This document shows, in pieces, positions 1-7,658 of a DNA stretch of 64,000 nucleotides. Below the pieces are notes generated by a model. That model saw only the letters and a list, made by a program, of their open reading frames with translations. It did no database searches and had not been told where the DNA came from. Origin of the DNA: an uncultured Bacteroidales bacterium (GTDB lineage Bacteria > Bacteroidota > Bacteroidia > Bacteroidales > UBA932); NCBI GenBank assembly GCA_900316955.1, contig ONEX01000019.1, forward strand, positions 1-64,000. Reading direction: 5' to 3'. The position numbers were made by a program, and so were the translations under genes. Each line of letters opens with the position of its first letter. Positions within the stretch are counted from its first letter, which is position 1.

Positions 1-279
1 CACGTCCTTGGGCAAGAACATGAGCCCGGTGCCGTAGCGTCCCTTTTCCGGTACGGGAATCCCTTGGAGGAGGATGAATTCGTGGGGAATCTGGACCAGG
101 ATGCCGGCCCCGTCCCCCGATTTTCCATCGGCCCCTTCGGCCCCGCGGTGGCTCATGTTCTCCAGCACCGTCAAGGCGTTGTCCACCAGCTCGTGGGTCT
201 TGTCGCCCCGGATGTTGACGACCATGCCGATTCCGCAGGCATCGTGTTCCGATGCCGCATCGTATAATCCTTTTTTCAT
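1..279 (-). CDS. gltB: Glutamate synthase large subunit, N-terminal part (cut by window edge)
   Basis: Reading leftward from the ATG at 277-279, 93 codons stay open to the window edge. The protein starts MKKGLYDAASEHDACGIG, followed by a glutaminase motif with the core MSHRGAEGADG. Cys15 after a short propeptide is the expected N-terminal (Ntn) nucleophile of GltB, which transfers the glutamine amide to 2-oxoglutarate to make glutamate. The gene begins 5 bases after the glnN stop, so the two are probably cotranscribed as an ammonia-assimilation pair. The family identification is firm from the N-terminal motif; the rest of the protein lies outside the window. Confidence 0.9.
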   Translation of the reverse strand, partial: MKKGLYDAASEHDACGIGMVVNIRGDKTHELVDNALTVLENMSHRGAEGADGKSGDGAGILVQIPHEFILLQGIPVPEKGRYGTGLMFLPKDV

Positions 280-284
280 CGCGG

Positions 285-2459
285 TTAGCTGATGAAAAGC
301 AGTTCGCGGTACTTCGGAAGCGGCCACAACTTGTTGTCCACCACTTCTTCGAGCTTGTCGATGGGCCTGCGCAGGTCGTACAGGCTTTCGGCGATCTCGT
401 GGTACGCGAGCGCGCGCTCGTACTCACCCTCGATGGCGTTGGCGGCCTTGCGGGCCTCCTTCATCGCCTCGGCCTTGACGCCCACTTCCTCCACGTATCT
501 GTCGATCCGGTCGAGGATGCGGACTTCGGTACCGCATCTGTCCAGGTTGCCGAAGAGTTCCTTCGCCAGGGTCAGCTCCTTCATCAGGGCGGTCTTATAG
601 GCGATGGCGGCCGGAATGATGTGGTTGATGGCCATCCGGACCATCACGCGGGATTCGATCTGGACCTTCTTGACATAGGTTTCCCATTTCACTTCGTTGC
701 GGGCGAGGAGCTCCTTCTCGGTATAGACACCCGTCTTGGTGAACATCTCCACGGCGGCCGGCTTGGTGAACTCGCAGAACATCTTGGGCACGTTGGTCTC
801 GACGTCGAGGCCGCGGCGGATGGCTTCCTGCTTCCATTCCTCGGTATAACCGTTTCCATCGAAGCAGACCACGCCGATGATCGACTTGATGATCGGCTTC
901 AAGGCGTCCATGATGGCGACATTCGTCTTCTTGCCCTTGTCAATCTCTGCATCCACGGCCGCCTTGAACGCGATGAGCTGTTCGGCGACGGCGGCGTTGA
1001 GCGTGGTCATCGCGCCAGCGCAGTTGGCGCAGGAGCCCACCGCGCGGAACTCGAAGCGGTTGCCGGTGAAGGCGAACGGCGAAGTACGGTTGCGGTCGGT
1101 GTTGTCCACGAAGATTTCCGGGATCTCCACCAGTCCCACGCTCTTGCCTTTCTTGCCCGCGATTTCGATCGGGGTGTCGGAAGGGACTTCCAGCAGTTTG
1201 TGCAGGACGTCGGTCATCGTACGGCCCAGGAAGGCGGAAACGATGGCGGGCGGCGCTTCGTTGGCGCCCAGACGATGGGCGTTCGTCGCGCTGGCGATGG
1301 AAGCTTTCAGCAGGCCGTTATGCTTCTGGACGGCGGCGAGCACGTTCACGAAGAAGGTGACGAACTGCAGGTTGCCCTTGGCATCCTTGCCGGGGGCCAG
1401 CAGCTGGGTTCCCGTGTCCGTACCGAGCGACCAGTTGTTGTGCTTGCCGGAACCGTTCACCCCGGCGAAAGGCTTTTCGTGCAGCAGGACCACGAAGCCA
1501 TGCTGACGGGCGATACGGTTCATCAGGTTCATCACGAGCTGGTTCTGGTCGTTCGCCAGGTTGGTCTCCCCGTAGATGGGAGCGAGCTCGAACTGGTTCG
1601 GGGCGACCTCGTTGTGGCGGGTCTTGATGGGAATTCCCAGGCGATGGCCGGTAATCTCCAGGTCACGCATGAAAGCGGCCACGCGCGGCGGGATGGCGGC
1701 GAAATAATGGTCATCCAGCTGCTGGTTCTTGGAAGAATTGTGGCCGAAGAGGGTGCGGCCGGTGATCATCAGGTCCGTCCGGGCGGAGTAAAGGCCTTCG
1801 TCCACCAGGAAATACTCCTGTTCCCAGCCCAGATAGGAATAGACCTTGGTCACGCCCGGGTCGAAGTATTGGCAGATGGGCACGGCCGCGTCGCTGACGG
1901 CCTTGAGGGCTTTCTTCAGTGGAGTCTTGTAGTCCAGGGCCTCGCCGGTATAGGAAATGAAGACAGTCGGGATGCAAAGGGTGTCATCCAGGATGAAGAC
2001 CGGAGAGGTCGGATCCCATGCGGTGTAGCCGCGGGCCTCGAAGGTGGCCCGGATACCACCGCTCGGGAAGGACGACGCGTCCGGCTCCTGCTGGGCAAGC
2101 ATCTTGCCGTCAAAGGTTTCTATTACGCCGCCTTTCCCGTCGTAATCGATCAGGGAGTCATGTTTCTCGGCCGTCCCGTCAGTCAGGGGCTGGAACCAGT
2201 GGGTGACGTGCGTCACCCCATGCTCGATCGCCCACTCCTTCATGCCGCGGGCGACGCCGTCCGCCGTCTTGCGGTCGAGCGGCTTGCCGCCTTCGATGCA
2301 GTCGAGCAGCGCATGGAGGCTCTCCACGTCCAGGTACTTGCACATCTTCTTCCGGTCGAAGACCAGTTCTCCAAAGTAATCGGAGGTTTTGCCTGCGGGA
2401 ATCGAGGCGGGAACTTCCTTCTTCACGAAGGACTCCTTGACTAAATCAGATCTGTCCAT
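285..2459 (-). CDS. glnN: Glutamine synthetase type III
   Basis: This 724-residue protein has the length and sequence of the GSIII family typical of Bacteroides and rumen bacteria. It is cytosolic and condenses ammonia with glutamate using ATP. Seen directly: the conserved NGSGKHNNWSLG stretch near residues 335-345, RFEFRAVGS further on and a long helical C-terminus. The ATG at 2459 gives the normal N-terminus. gltB follows after 5 bases. A structured RNA ending in an intrinsic terminator lies about 50 bases upstream on the same strand, so expression may depend on read-through or on an unrecognised promoter close to the ATG (a weak TAACCTTG at 2462-2469). Confidence 0.96.
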   Translation of the reverse strand: MDRSDLVKESFVKKEVPASIPAGKTSDYFGELVFDRKKMCKYLDVESLHALLDCIEGGKPLDRKTADGVARGMKEWAIEHGVTHVTHWFQPLTDGTAEKHDSLIDYDGKGGVIETFDGKMLAQQEPDASSFPSGGIRATFEARGYTAWDPTSPVFILDDTLCIPTVFISYTGEALDYKTPLKKALKAVSDAAVPICQYFDPGVTKVYSYLGWEQEYFLVDEGLYSARTDLMITGRTLFGHNSSKNQQLDDHYFAAIPPRVAAFMRDLEITGHRLGIPIKTRHNEVAPNQFELAPIYGETNLANDQNQLVMNLMNRIARQHGFVVLLHEKPFAGVNGSGKHNNWSLGTDTGTQLLAPGKDAKGNLQFVTFFVNVLAAVQKHNGLLKASIASATNAHRLGANEAPPAIVSAFLGRTMTDVLHKLLEVPSDTPIEIAGKKGKSVGLVEIPEIFVDNTDRNRTSPFAFTGNRFEFRAVGSCANCAGAMTTLNAAVAEQLIAFKAAVDAEIDKGKKTNVAIMDALKPIIKSIIGVVCFDGNGYTEEWKQEAIRRGLDVETNVPKMFCEFTKPAAVEMFTKTGVYTEKELLARNEVKWETYVKKVQIESRVMVRMAINHIIPAAIAYKTALMKELTLAKELFGNLDRCGTEVRILDRIDRYVEEVGVKAEAMKEARKAANAIEGEYERALAYHEIAESLYDLRRPIDKLEEVVDNKLWPLPKYRELLFIS

Positions 2460-2510
2460 AACAAGGTTACTTTAAGAATTGAACTACTATACTAACTGTT
2501 TGCTGTCTGA

Positions 2511-2550
2511 TTGAAAAGAAAAGAGGCTGAACCCCTCGGGCCCAGCCTCT
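2511..2550 (-). terminator. Intrinsic terminator upstream of glnN
   Basis: On the minus strand an 8-bp perfect stem (AGAGGCTG with CAGCCTCT, plus positions 2522-2529 and 2543-2550) is followed by TTTTCTTTTC. It ends a transcript started near 2701 and sits about 50 bases before the glnN start. It is either the 3' end of a small RNA or a leader attenuator for glnN-gltB. Confidence 0.75.
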
Positions 2551-2702
2551 GAACTATCTTCAATTTCTATTTGCTTCTATTTGGATGCGCAGCATAAGGC
2601 TGGGGTTTATACACACGCAGAAGCGCTCGGGACCTGCTGGTTCCAAGACTGCTCCTGAGAGTAATTATTAAGGGTGCGTAACACTGCGTTCCTAACCTTT
2701 TC
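2511..2702 (-). ncRNA. Structured small RNA candidate (rod-like; 6S-like or glnN leader)
   Basis: About 190 bases lie between a promoter at 2708-2737 and the terminator at 2511-2550. The core folds on paper into a long rod. GGA and CGCAG at 2684-2692 pair with CTGCG and TCC at 2583-2592. TTACGCAC pairs with GTGTGT. GGAGC pairs with GCTTC. The apex is CTTGGAACC-AGCA-GGTCCCGAG with one mismatch. Size, rod shape with internal bubbles and dedicated signals resemble 6S RNA or the Bacteroidales-1 RNA class, but I could not run a covariance model. The alternative is a cis-acting leader of glnN. No long ORF runs through it. Confidence 0.55.
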
Positions 2703-2707
2703 CGAGT

Positions 2708-2737
2708 GCAAGATACGCAAAAATTTTAAAAAGCAAA
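2708..2737 (-). promoter_or_regulatory. Promoter of the structured RNA upstream of glnN
   Basis: On the minus strand TTTG (2737-2734) is followed after 18 bases by TATCTTGC (2715-2708), close to the Bacteroidetes consensus. Transcription would start near 2701. Confidence 0.5.
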
Positions 2738-2833
2738 AACTTTTTTAATTTTTTTTATGTGGAAGTCCTGGGCTCCCAGCCCCGCAGCGCACAACAGCGT
2801 GACGAACGCGAGCGATAGTCTTTTCAGCGTCAT
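2726..2833 (-). pseudogene. Orphan signal-peptide ORF (35 codons)
   Basis: From the ATG at 2833 the minus strand encodes MTLKRLSLAFVTLLCAAGLG, then AQDFH, then a lysine-rich tail, and stops at 2726. The first 22 residues form a textbook signal peptide with a signal-peptidase I site after GLGAQ-type residues. Nothing resembling a mature protein follows. A perfect TATATTTG (-7) lies upstream at 2862-2869. The reading is a secreted-protein gene truncated to its export signal, with the AT-rich promoter of the structured RNA occupying the lost part. A functional very small secreted peptide is possible but less likely. Confidence 0.5.
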
Positions 2834-2861
2834 TATTTCATCGATGATTGGTGTACCAGAG

Positions 2862-2869
2862 CAAATATA
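2862..2869 (-). promoter_or_regulatory. -7 promoter element TATATTTG before the orphan signal-peptide ORF
   Basis: A perfect TAnnTTTG on the minus strand lies 28 bases before the ATG at 2833. No TTTG was found at the right upstream distance, so only half the promoter is supported. Confidence 0.4.
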
Positions 2870-2943
2870 GATAAAAATTGGGAATTCTTCCTATTATTCC
2901 TAACTTCGTGACTATAAAGAGAATAATTTGTCTCCTGGTTAAT

Positions 2944-4140
2944 ATGGCAAAGACCGACATCTACCTGGCATCCAAACCCCGTTACGAGATTCTGGACGGG
3001 CTCCGTGGCGTAGCCGCCCTCATGGTGGTCATCTTCCACCTTTTCGAGACCTATTCCAAGGGTCCGGCTTATCAGATCGTGAATCACGGTTACCTGGCCG
3101 TGGATTTCTTCTTCGTGCTGAGCGGCTTTGTCGTGGGGTACGCCTATGACGACCGCTGGGACCGGATGTCAACCTGGGGCTTCTTCAAACGGCGTCTGAC
3201 GCGGTTGCATCCGATGGTGATTGCCGGAACGCTGGTCGGCGCCGCCTTGTTCTTCTTCTCCGGACCCGCTTTCCCGAAGACTCTTCAGGTGGAAGGCTGG
3301 AAGTTCGCCCTGTGCCTTCTGATGGGGCTCTTCGTGATTCCTTGCGGAAACGGGCTGGACATCCGCGGATGGGGCGAGTTGAACTCCTTCAACGGCCCGC
3401 AATGGACCTTGACGCTCGAGTATATCGGCAATATCCTGTACGCGTTCATCTTCCGGCATCTGCCCAAGGCCGCGCTGGCCATCCTCTGCGTCGTTTGCGC
3501 CTTCTTTACGCTGGATTTGACGATGGGCTGGAACGTGTTCGGCCTGCTGGAAGCGCCGCATTACAATGTGATTGGCGGCTGGTCGCTGGAACCGGCCCAG
3601 ATCTACATCGCCTTCACGCGGCTGCTCTACCCGTTCCTGTGCGGCCTGCTCATCTCCCGGATCCTGCCCGCCCATCGGACCGAATCCAATCCCAGCGGCT
3701 CCCCGATCCACCTGAAAGGCGGCTTCGGATGGTGCGCCCTCGCCATCGTCGTACTGCTGGCGATGCCGTGCATCGGCGGGAAACAGGGCGTTCCGGACGG
3801 CTTATACCAGGCGCTGTGCATCCTTGTGCTCTTCCCGCTCATCGTCCTTGCGGGCGCCGGCTCGGTGACGGAAGGCCGCACCAGCACCGCCTTCTGCCGA
3901 TGGCTCGGTGGCATTTCCTACCCCATCTACATCACGCATTATCCCCTGATCTATCTGCAGATGGGCTGGGTGGCCTCCAACCCGGACGCGCCCCTCTGGC
4001 AGCATATCGCGGTGGCGGCCGGCGTCCTGTTCATCGCCATCATCCTGGCCTGGGGCCTGCAGAAGGCCTACGACGAGCCCGTCCGCGAGTGGCTCAAGGA
4101 CCACTGGCTGCACCGGAAGAAATTGACAGTCAACGGCTGA
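2944..4140 (+). CDS. Acyltransferase 3 family membrane protein (OafA/YrhL type)
   Basis: This 398-residue integral membrane protein starts with the family signature (RYEILDGLRGVAALMVVIFH, then FLSGFV-type residues in FFFVLSGFVVGY) and has about ten hydrophobic segments. Family members transfer acetyl or other acyl groups from the cytoplasm to surface sugars, lipids or polysaccharides. The substrate cannot be deduced here because no polysaccharide genes are adjacent. An upstream in-frame TTG at 2878 exists, but the ATG at 2944 places the signature where it belongs, so I chose it. The gene stands alone, in the same direction as the DUF2490 gene. Confidence 0.9.
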   Translation: MAKTDIYLASKPRYEILDGLRGVAALMVVIFHLFETYSKGPAYQIVNHGYLAVDFFFVLSGFVVGYAYDDRWDRMSTWGFFKRRLTRLHPMVIAGTLVGAALFFFSGPAFPKTLQVEGWKFALCLLMGLFVIPCGNGLDIRGWGELNSFNGPQWTLTLEYIGNILYAFIFRHLPKAALAILCVVCAFFTLDLTMGWNVFGLLEAPHYNVIGGWSLEPAQIYIAFTRLLYPFLCGLLISRILPAHRTESNPSGSPIHLKGGFGWCALAIVVLLAMPCIGGKQGVPDGLYQALCILVLFPLIVLAGAGSVTEGRTSTAFCRWLGGISYPIYITHYPLIYLQMGWVASNPDAPLWQHIAVAAGVLFIAIILAWGLQKAYDEPVREWLKDHWLHRKKLTVNG

Positions 4141-4157
4141 TTTGTCGAAAGAATTTG

Positions 4158-4165
4158 TATCTTTG
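4158..4165 (+). promoter_or_regulatory. -7 promoter element TATCTTTG of the DUF2490 gene
   Basis: A perfect TAnnTTTG lies 22 bases before the ATG at 4188. A TTTG at 4141-4144 is only 13 bases away, too close for the usual 19-21 base spacing, so the -33 box is unclear. Confidence 0.45.
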
Positions 4166-4187
4166 TCCCCGAACTTAACAAACACCC

Positions 4188-4832
4188 ATGAAAAAAGCAT
4201 TTGTCTCCCTCGTCTCCGCCCTTGCGCTTTTTGCCGCCCAGGCATCGGCGCAGACCACTTCCGACCTTGGCACCTGGAGCAGCGTCCAGCTTGTCAAATC
4301 CTTCGGCGCCCCCTACGCCATGGCCCGCCTGGAGCATCGCTCCTATGACCATGTCCAGGCTACGGAGTGCTGGTTCGCCATGGCCGGCGGCGGCTACAAC
4401 TTCAACAGCTGGCTCAAGGGCGACCTGAGCTACGAGTATTGGCAGATCCCGGCGGCGGGCGGCATCACCCAGCACAAGGCGGTCCTCTGCCTCACCGAAA
4501 CCATCAAGCGCGAAGGCCTGGCCGTTGCGCTGCGGGAGAAGTACGAACTGGCCTACAATCCGGATGCGGGTGCGGTCACCAACACCCTGCGCACGAGGCT
4601 CCGCGGACAATACAGGGCCCCCGAAAGCCGATGGACCCCTTACCTGATGTACGAATTCTTCAACAGCTTCGACACCGGGAAATGGGTGCGTTCCCTGCAC
4701 TATGCCGGTACGGAAATCAGCCTCGGGAATGGCCACGGGCTGGATTTCTTCTATATGTTCCACCTATACGACAAAGGCGGCCTGACGGCCGCCTGTCACA
4801 CGTTGGGAATCGGTTATACGTTCGTTTTCTAG
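4188..4832 (+). CDS. DUF2490-type outer-membrane protein
   Basis: The 214-residue product has a clear signal peptide (MKKAFVSLVSALALFAAQASAQ) and alternating aromatic and polar segments ending in GYTFVF, a C-terminal aromatic residue typical of outer-membrane barrels. The pattern (WSSVQLVKSF, RLEHRSYD, LRTRLRGQYR) fits the DUF2490 family of small barrels, whose function is unknown. Its stop codon overlaps the stop of the converging symporter gene in the palindrome CTAG. It is probably transcribed alone from the TATCTTTG element. Confidence 0.8.
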   Translation: MKKAFVSLVSALALFAAQASAQTTSDLGTWSSVQLVKSFGAPYAMARLEHRSYDHVQATECWFAMAGGGYNFNSWLKGDLSYEYWQIPAAGGITQHKAVLCLTETIKREGLAVALREKYELAYNPDAGAVTNTLRTRLRGQYRAPESRWTPYLMYEFFNSFDTGKWVRSLHYAGTEISLGNGHGLDFFYMFHLYDKGGLTAACHTLGIGYTFVF

Positions 4833-6415
4833 TCCTGCTGCTCCTCGGACAGGGCGTCCGTTGCGCGGACCCTCACCGTGCTGCTGTAGCAGCTGAACAT
4901 CTCTTCGACCTCCGCCTTCCGGCTCTGCCTGGTGCAGAGGCTGACGACGGGTACGACCACCAGGCCCAGCAACATCGCCAGCATGCCGGCGTTGATCGGC
5001 GAGGTGAAGTACGGGCTGATGAAAGTCTTGCCCGTGAAGGTGCAGTACATGCAGCCGCACATCACGCCCACGCCCACGATGAAGGAGGCCCAGACCGAAG
5101 CGGAAGTCGTGCGCTTCCAGTAGAGGCCGTACAGGAACGGGGCCAGGAAAGCGCCGGCCAGCGCACCCCAGGAAATACCCATGAGCTGCGCGATGAAGGT
5201 CACGGAGCTCTTGGCCTGGACGATGGCGATCACCGAAGATACGATGATGAAGAACAGCACGAGCAGCCGGATGCTGAGCAGCTGGGTGCGGTCCGTCATA
5301 TGCTTGCCCTGACGGGCCTTGGCCATCGCCGGGTCGATGATGTCCAGCGTCAGCGTGGAGCCGGAAGTGAGCACCAGCGAGGATAAGGTGGACATGGACG
5401 CGGAGAGGACCAGGATGATGACGACGCCGATCATCAGGTCAGGCAGCGTGGCCAGCATGGACGGGACGATGCTGTCATAGACCGGCGTGCCGGCGGCCGT
5501 GTACTCGATGCTTCCGCCGTAGAGCCGGCCGAAACCGCCCAGGAAATAGCAGCCGCCCGCCACGATGATGGCGAAGAAGGTGGAGATGAACGTGCCCTTG
5601 CGGATGGCCGCCTCGTTGCGGATGGCGTAGAACTTGCCCACCATCTGCGGCAGTCCCCAGGTGCCCAGGGAGGTCAGCATCACCACGCCCAGCAGGTAGA
5701 TGGGCTGCGGCCCCAGGAAGGAGACGAAGGCGCCGTTCAGGTTGGGAGCGGCTTCGGACGGAATCTGCGAGAGGCTTTCCACCGCCGCGGTGAATCCCCC
5801 GTTGCCGTTGAGCACGGACGCGATAACCGCACAGATGCCCACCAGCATGATCAGTCCCTGGATGAAGTCGTTCACGGCCGTCGCCATATAGCCGCCGACC
5901 ACCACATAGATGCCGGTGAGGACGGCCATGCCCAGCACGCACCAGACATAATCCACATGGAAAGCCATGCTGAACAGCCGGGAGAGGCCGTTATACAGCG
6001 AAGCGGTATAAGGGATCAGGAAGATGAACACGATGACGGACGCAGCGACCTTGAGCGGATTGCTGAAGAAGCGCTTCCCGAAGAAGTCGGGCATCGTGGC
6101 GCTCTGCAGGTGCTGCGTCATCAGGCGCGTCCGGCGACCCAGGATCCGCCAGGCCAGGAGCGAGCCGATGAGCGCGTTGCCCAGGCCGATCCAGGTGGCG
6201 GACAGGCCGTACTTCCAGCCGAACTGGCCGGCGTACCCGACGAAGATGACCGCCGAAAAGTAAGACGTACCGAATGCGAAAGCCGTAAGCCAGGAGCCGA
6301 CATTGCGGCCTCCCAGGACAAAACCCTGAACATCAGATGCGGTGCGGCGGCAGTAGATGCCGACCCCGATCATCACGGCAAAGAACAGGATGAGAAGGAT
6401 ACACTTGACTAACAT
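4829..6415 (-). CDS. Sodium:solute symporter (SSS family)
   Basis: The 528-residue protein has about 13 hydrophobic segments and SSS-family stretches such as FVLGGRNVGSWLTAFAFGTSYFS cut at residues 30-50 and GYMATAVNDFIQG. SSS carriers import sugars, amino acids, vitamins or carboxylates with Na+. The substrate is not identifiable from sequence here. A perfect -7 element (TATCTTTG, 6427-6420) lies only 4 bases before the ATG, so the transcript may be leaderless. The gene diverges from the cysteine operon and converges on the DUF2490 gene. Confidence 0.93.
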   Translation of the reverse strand: MLVKCILLILFFAVMIGVGIYCRRTASDVQGFVLGGRNVGSWLTAFAFGTSYFSAVIFVGYAGQFGWKYGLSATWIGLGNALIGSLLAWRILGRRTRLMTQHLQSATMPDFFGKRFFSNPLKVAASVIVFIFLIPYTASLYNGLSRLFSMAFHVDYVWCVLGMAVLTGIYVVVGGYMATAVNDFIQGLIMLVGICAVIASVLNGNGGFTAAVESLSQIPSEAAPNLNGAFVSFLGPQPIYLLGVVMLTSLGTWGLPQMVGKFYAIRNEAAIRKGTFISTFFAIIVAGGCYFLGGFGRLYGGSIEYTAAGTPVYDSIVPSMLATLPDLMIGVVIILVLSASMSTLSSLVLTSGSTLTLDIIDPAMAKARQGKHMTDRTQLLSIRLLVLFFIIVSSVIAIVQAKSSVTFIAQLMGISWGALAGAFLAPFLYGLYWKRTTSASVWASFIVGVGVMCGCMYCTFTGKTFISPYFTSPINAGMLAMLLGLVVVPVVSLCTRQSRKAEVEEMFSCYSSTVRVRATDALSEEQQD

Positions 6416-6496
6416 GGGCCAAAGATAATTAAAATAATTGATTATTACCTCATTCCCCCGGAAAGAACGTTACTGTTTTCATTTCATTCCAAACTA

Positions 6497-6528
6497 TTTG
6501 GAATTTTGAAAATATTTTATTTACTTTG
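6497..6528 (+). promoter_or_regulatory. Promoter of the cysteine leader and cysKE operon
   Basis: TTTG (6497-6500) is followed after exactly 20 bases by TTACTTTG (6521-6528), a one-mismatch match to TAnnTTTG. Transcription would start near 6534, about 12 bases before the leader ORF. Confidence 0.7.
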
Positions 6529-6546
6529 CGATAGACATTTGAACCC

Positions 6547-6615
6547 GTGCTTCAGAATCTGAATACGACCTGTTGTTGTACCACCCCCGAAGGATGGTGC
6601 ACGCTATGTTTATAG
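6547..6615 (+). CDS. Poly-cysteine leader peptide (22 codons, GTG start)
   Basis: A short ORF runs from GTG at 6547 to TAG at 6613-6615 and contains the core NTTCCCTTPEGWCTLC. Five of 22 residues are cysteine, three of them consecutive TGT codons at 6571-6579. An in-frame TAG at 6532-6534 closes the frame upstream, so GTG is the only reasonable start. It precedes cysK, which makes cysteine, and overlaps three mutually exclusive hairpins. The inferred role is a ribosome-stalling sensor of charged Cys-tRNA. Confidence 0.8.
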   Translation: MLQNLNTTCCCTTPEGWCTLCL

Positions 6616-6687
6616 GTATATCCTGACAGATTCCCCGCGTGGGAAAGCGTATAGATGCATCATCCTGGAGAGGACGGTGCATTTTTT
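6577..6687 (+). promoter_or_regulatory. Cysteine-responsive transcription attenuator (segments 1-4)
   Basis: Four pairing segments are visible. Segment 1 TGTACCACCC (6577-6586) pairs with segment 2 GGATGGTGCA (6592-6601), with one mismatch. Segment 2 can instead pair over all 10 positions with segment 3 TGCATCATCC (6656-6665), forming an antiterminator. Segment 3 can pair with segment 4 GGACGGTGCA (6672-6681), forming a terminator followed by six T. A ribosome stalled on the Cys triplet would cover segment 1 and free segment 2, allowing cysK transcription. CGCT/AGCG (6602-6605, 6646-6649) and a TTCCC-GGGAA hairpin (6631-6645) strengthen the antiterminator arm. Confidence 0.8.
6655..6687 (+). 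terminator. Attenuator terminator before cysK
   Basis: ATGCATCATCC (6655-6665) pairs with GGACGGTGCAT (6672-6682) with one mismatch around a 6-base loop, followed by a T-run at 6682-6687. It lies 44 bases before the cysK ATG on the coding strand, so full termination here would silence the operon. Confidence 0.85.
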
Positions 6688-6731
6688 ATATCATCAAAGC
6701 ACATGTTTAACTTATATAAAACGAACAAGCC

Positions 6732-7652
6732 ATGATTTACAAATCTCTTACGGACCTCATCGGGAACACTCCCCTCCTGGAGGTCAGCGGATTCGAAGGG
6801 CAGAAAGCCCGCCTCGTCTTGAAAGTCGAAGCCTTCAACCCCGGCGGCTCCGTCAAGGACCGGATCGCCCGGCAGATGATCCAGGATGCCGAAGAGGCCG
6901 GCATCCTGCAGAAAGGCGCCACCATCATCGAACCCACCAGCGGGAACACCGGCGTCGGCCTCGCCTGGGTCGGGACTTCGAAAGGATACAAGGTGATCCT
7001 CACGATGCCGGAGTCGATGAGCCTCGAAAGACGGAACCTCCTGGCGGCCCTCGGAGCGAAGCTCGAACTCACCCCCGCCTCCCAGGGAATGAAAGGCGCA
7101 ATCGCCAAAGCCAATGAGCTGAAGGAGTCCATCCCCGGCTCGGTCATCCTCGGCCAGTTCGTCAATCCCTCCAATCCCCTTGCCCACGAGCGGACGACCG
7201 CCCAGGAGATCTGGCGGGACACCGATGGAGCGGTCGACGTCTTCGTCGGCGGCGTCGGCACCGGCGGAACCGTCAGCGGCACGGGCAGGGCTTTGAAAAA
7301 GCACAAGTCCTCCGTCCAGGTCGTCGCCGTGGAGCCGGCCGGCAGCCCGGTCCTGACCGAGGGCCGGAGCGGAAGCCACAAGATCCAGGGCATCGGGGCC
7401 GGTTTCGTCCCGCAGACGTATGACGCCTCGGTCATCGACAAGGTCATCCCCGTCGCGGACGAAGACGCCGCCGCAGCCTCCCGGCTGCTCGCTTCGAAGG
7501 AAGGACTTCTCGTGGGCATTTCCTCGGGTGCATCTTTCTTCGCCGCCCTTTCGCTCGCCCGCGAGGAAAGCTATGCCGGCAAGATGATCGTCGCGCTTCT
7601 CCCGGATACGGGGGAAAGATACCTGTCCACCGGCCTGTTCAACCGAAATTGA
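6732..7652 (+). CDS. cysK: Cysteine synthase A (O-acetylserine sulfhydrylase)
   Basis: This 306-residue PLP enzyme converts O-acetylserine and sulfide to cysteine. The Schiff-base lysine is in NPGGSVKDR (Lys42), the substrate loop TSGNTG is at 69-74, and the phosphate-binding GTGGT motif is present. The length is standard for CysK. cysE follows after 6 bases, giving a two-gene cysteine operon. The upstream poly-cysteine leader and terminator indicate that expression is released when Cys-tRNA is scarce. No CysB-type regulator gene is nearby. Confidence 0.97.
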   Translation: MIYKSLTDLIGNTPLLEVSGFEGQKARLVLKVEAFNPGGSVKDRIARQMIQDAEEAGILQKGATIIEPTSGNTGVGLAWVGTSKGYKVILTMPESMSLERRNLLAALGAKLELTPASQGMKGAIAKANELKESIPGSVILGQFVNPSNPLAHERTTAQEIWRDTDGAVDVFVGGVGTGGTVSGTGRALKKHKSSVQVVAVEPAGSPVLTEGRSGSHKIQGIGAGFVPQTYDASVIDKVIPVADEDAAAASRLLASKEGLLVGISSGASFFAALSLAREESYAGKMIVALLPDTGERYLSTGLFNRN

Positions 7653-7658
7653 TCAACG

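Noticed and set aside
252-2444. Long open frame on the plus strand across the glutamine synthetase gene
   Set aside because: It mirrors glnN codon for codon, has no recognisable domain, and arises from the GC-rich third positions of the real gene.
2583-2692. SRP (4.5S) RNA reading of the structured RNA
   Set aside because: The conserved SRP apical sequence (GGTCCGGAAGGAAGCAGCC-like) is absent although AGCAGGTCC superficially resembles part of it.
6535-6732. SAM or other riboswitch before cysK
   Set aside because: No SAM-I, SAM-II or SAH consensus core was recognisable; the leader ORF with Cys codons and alternative stems explains the region better.
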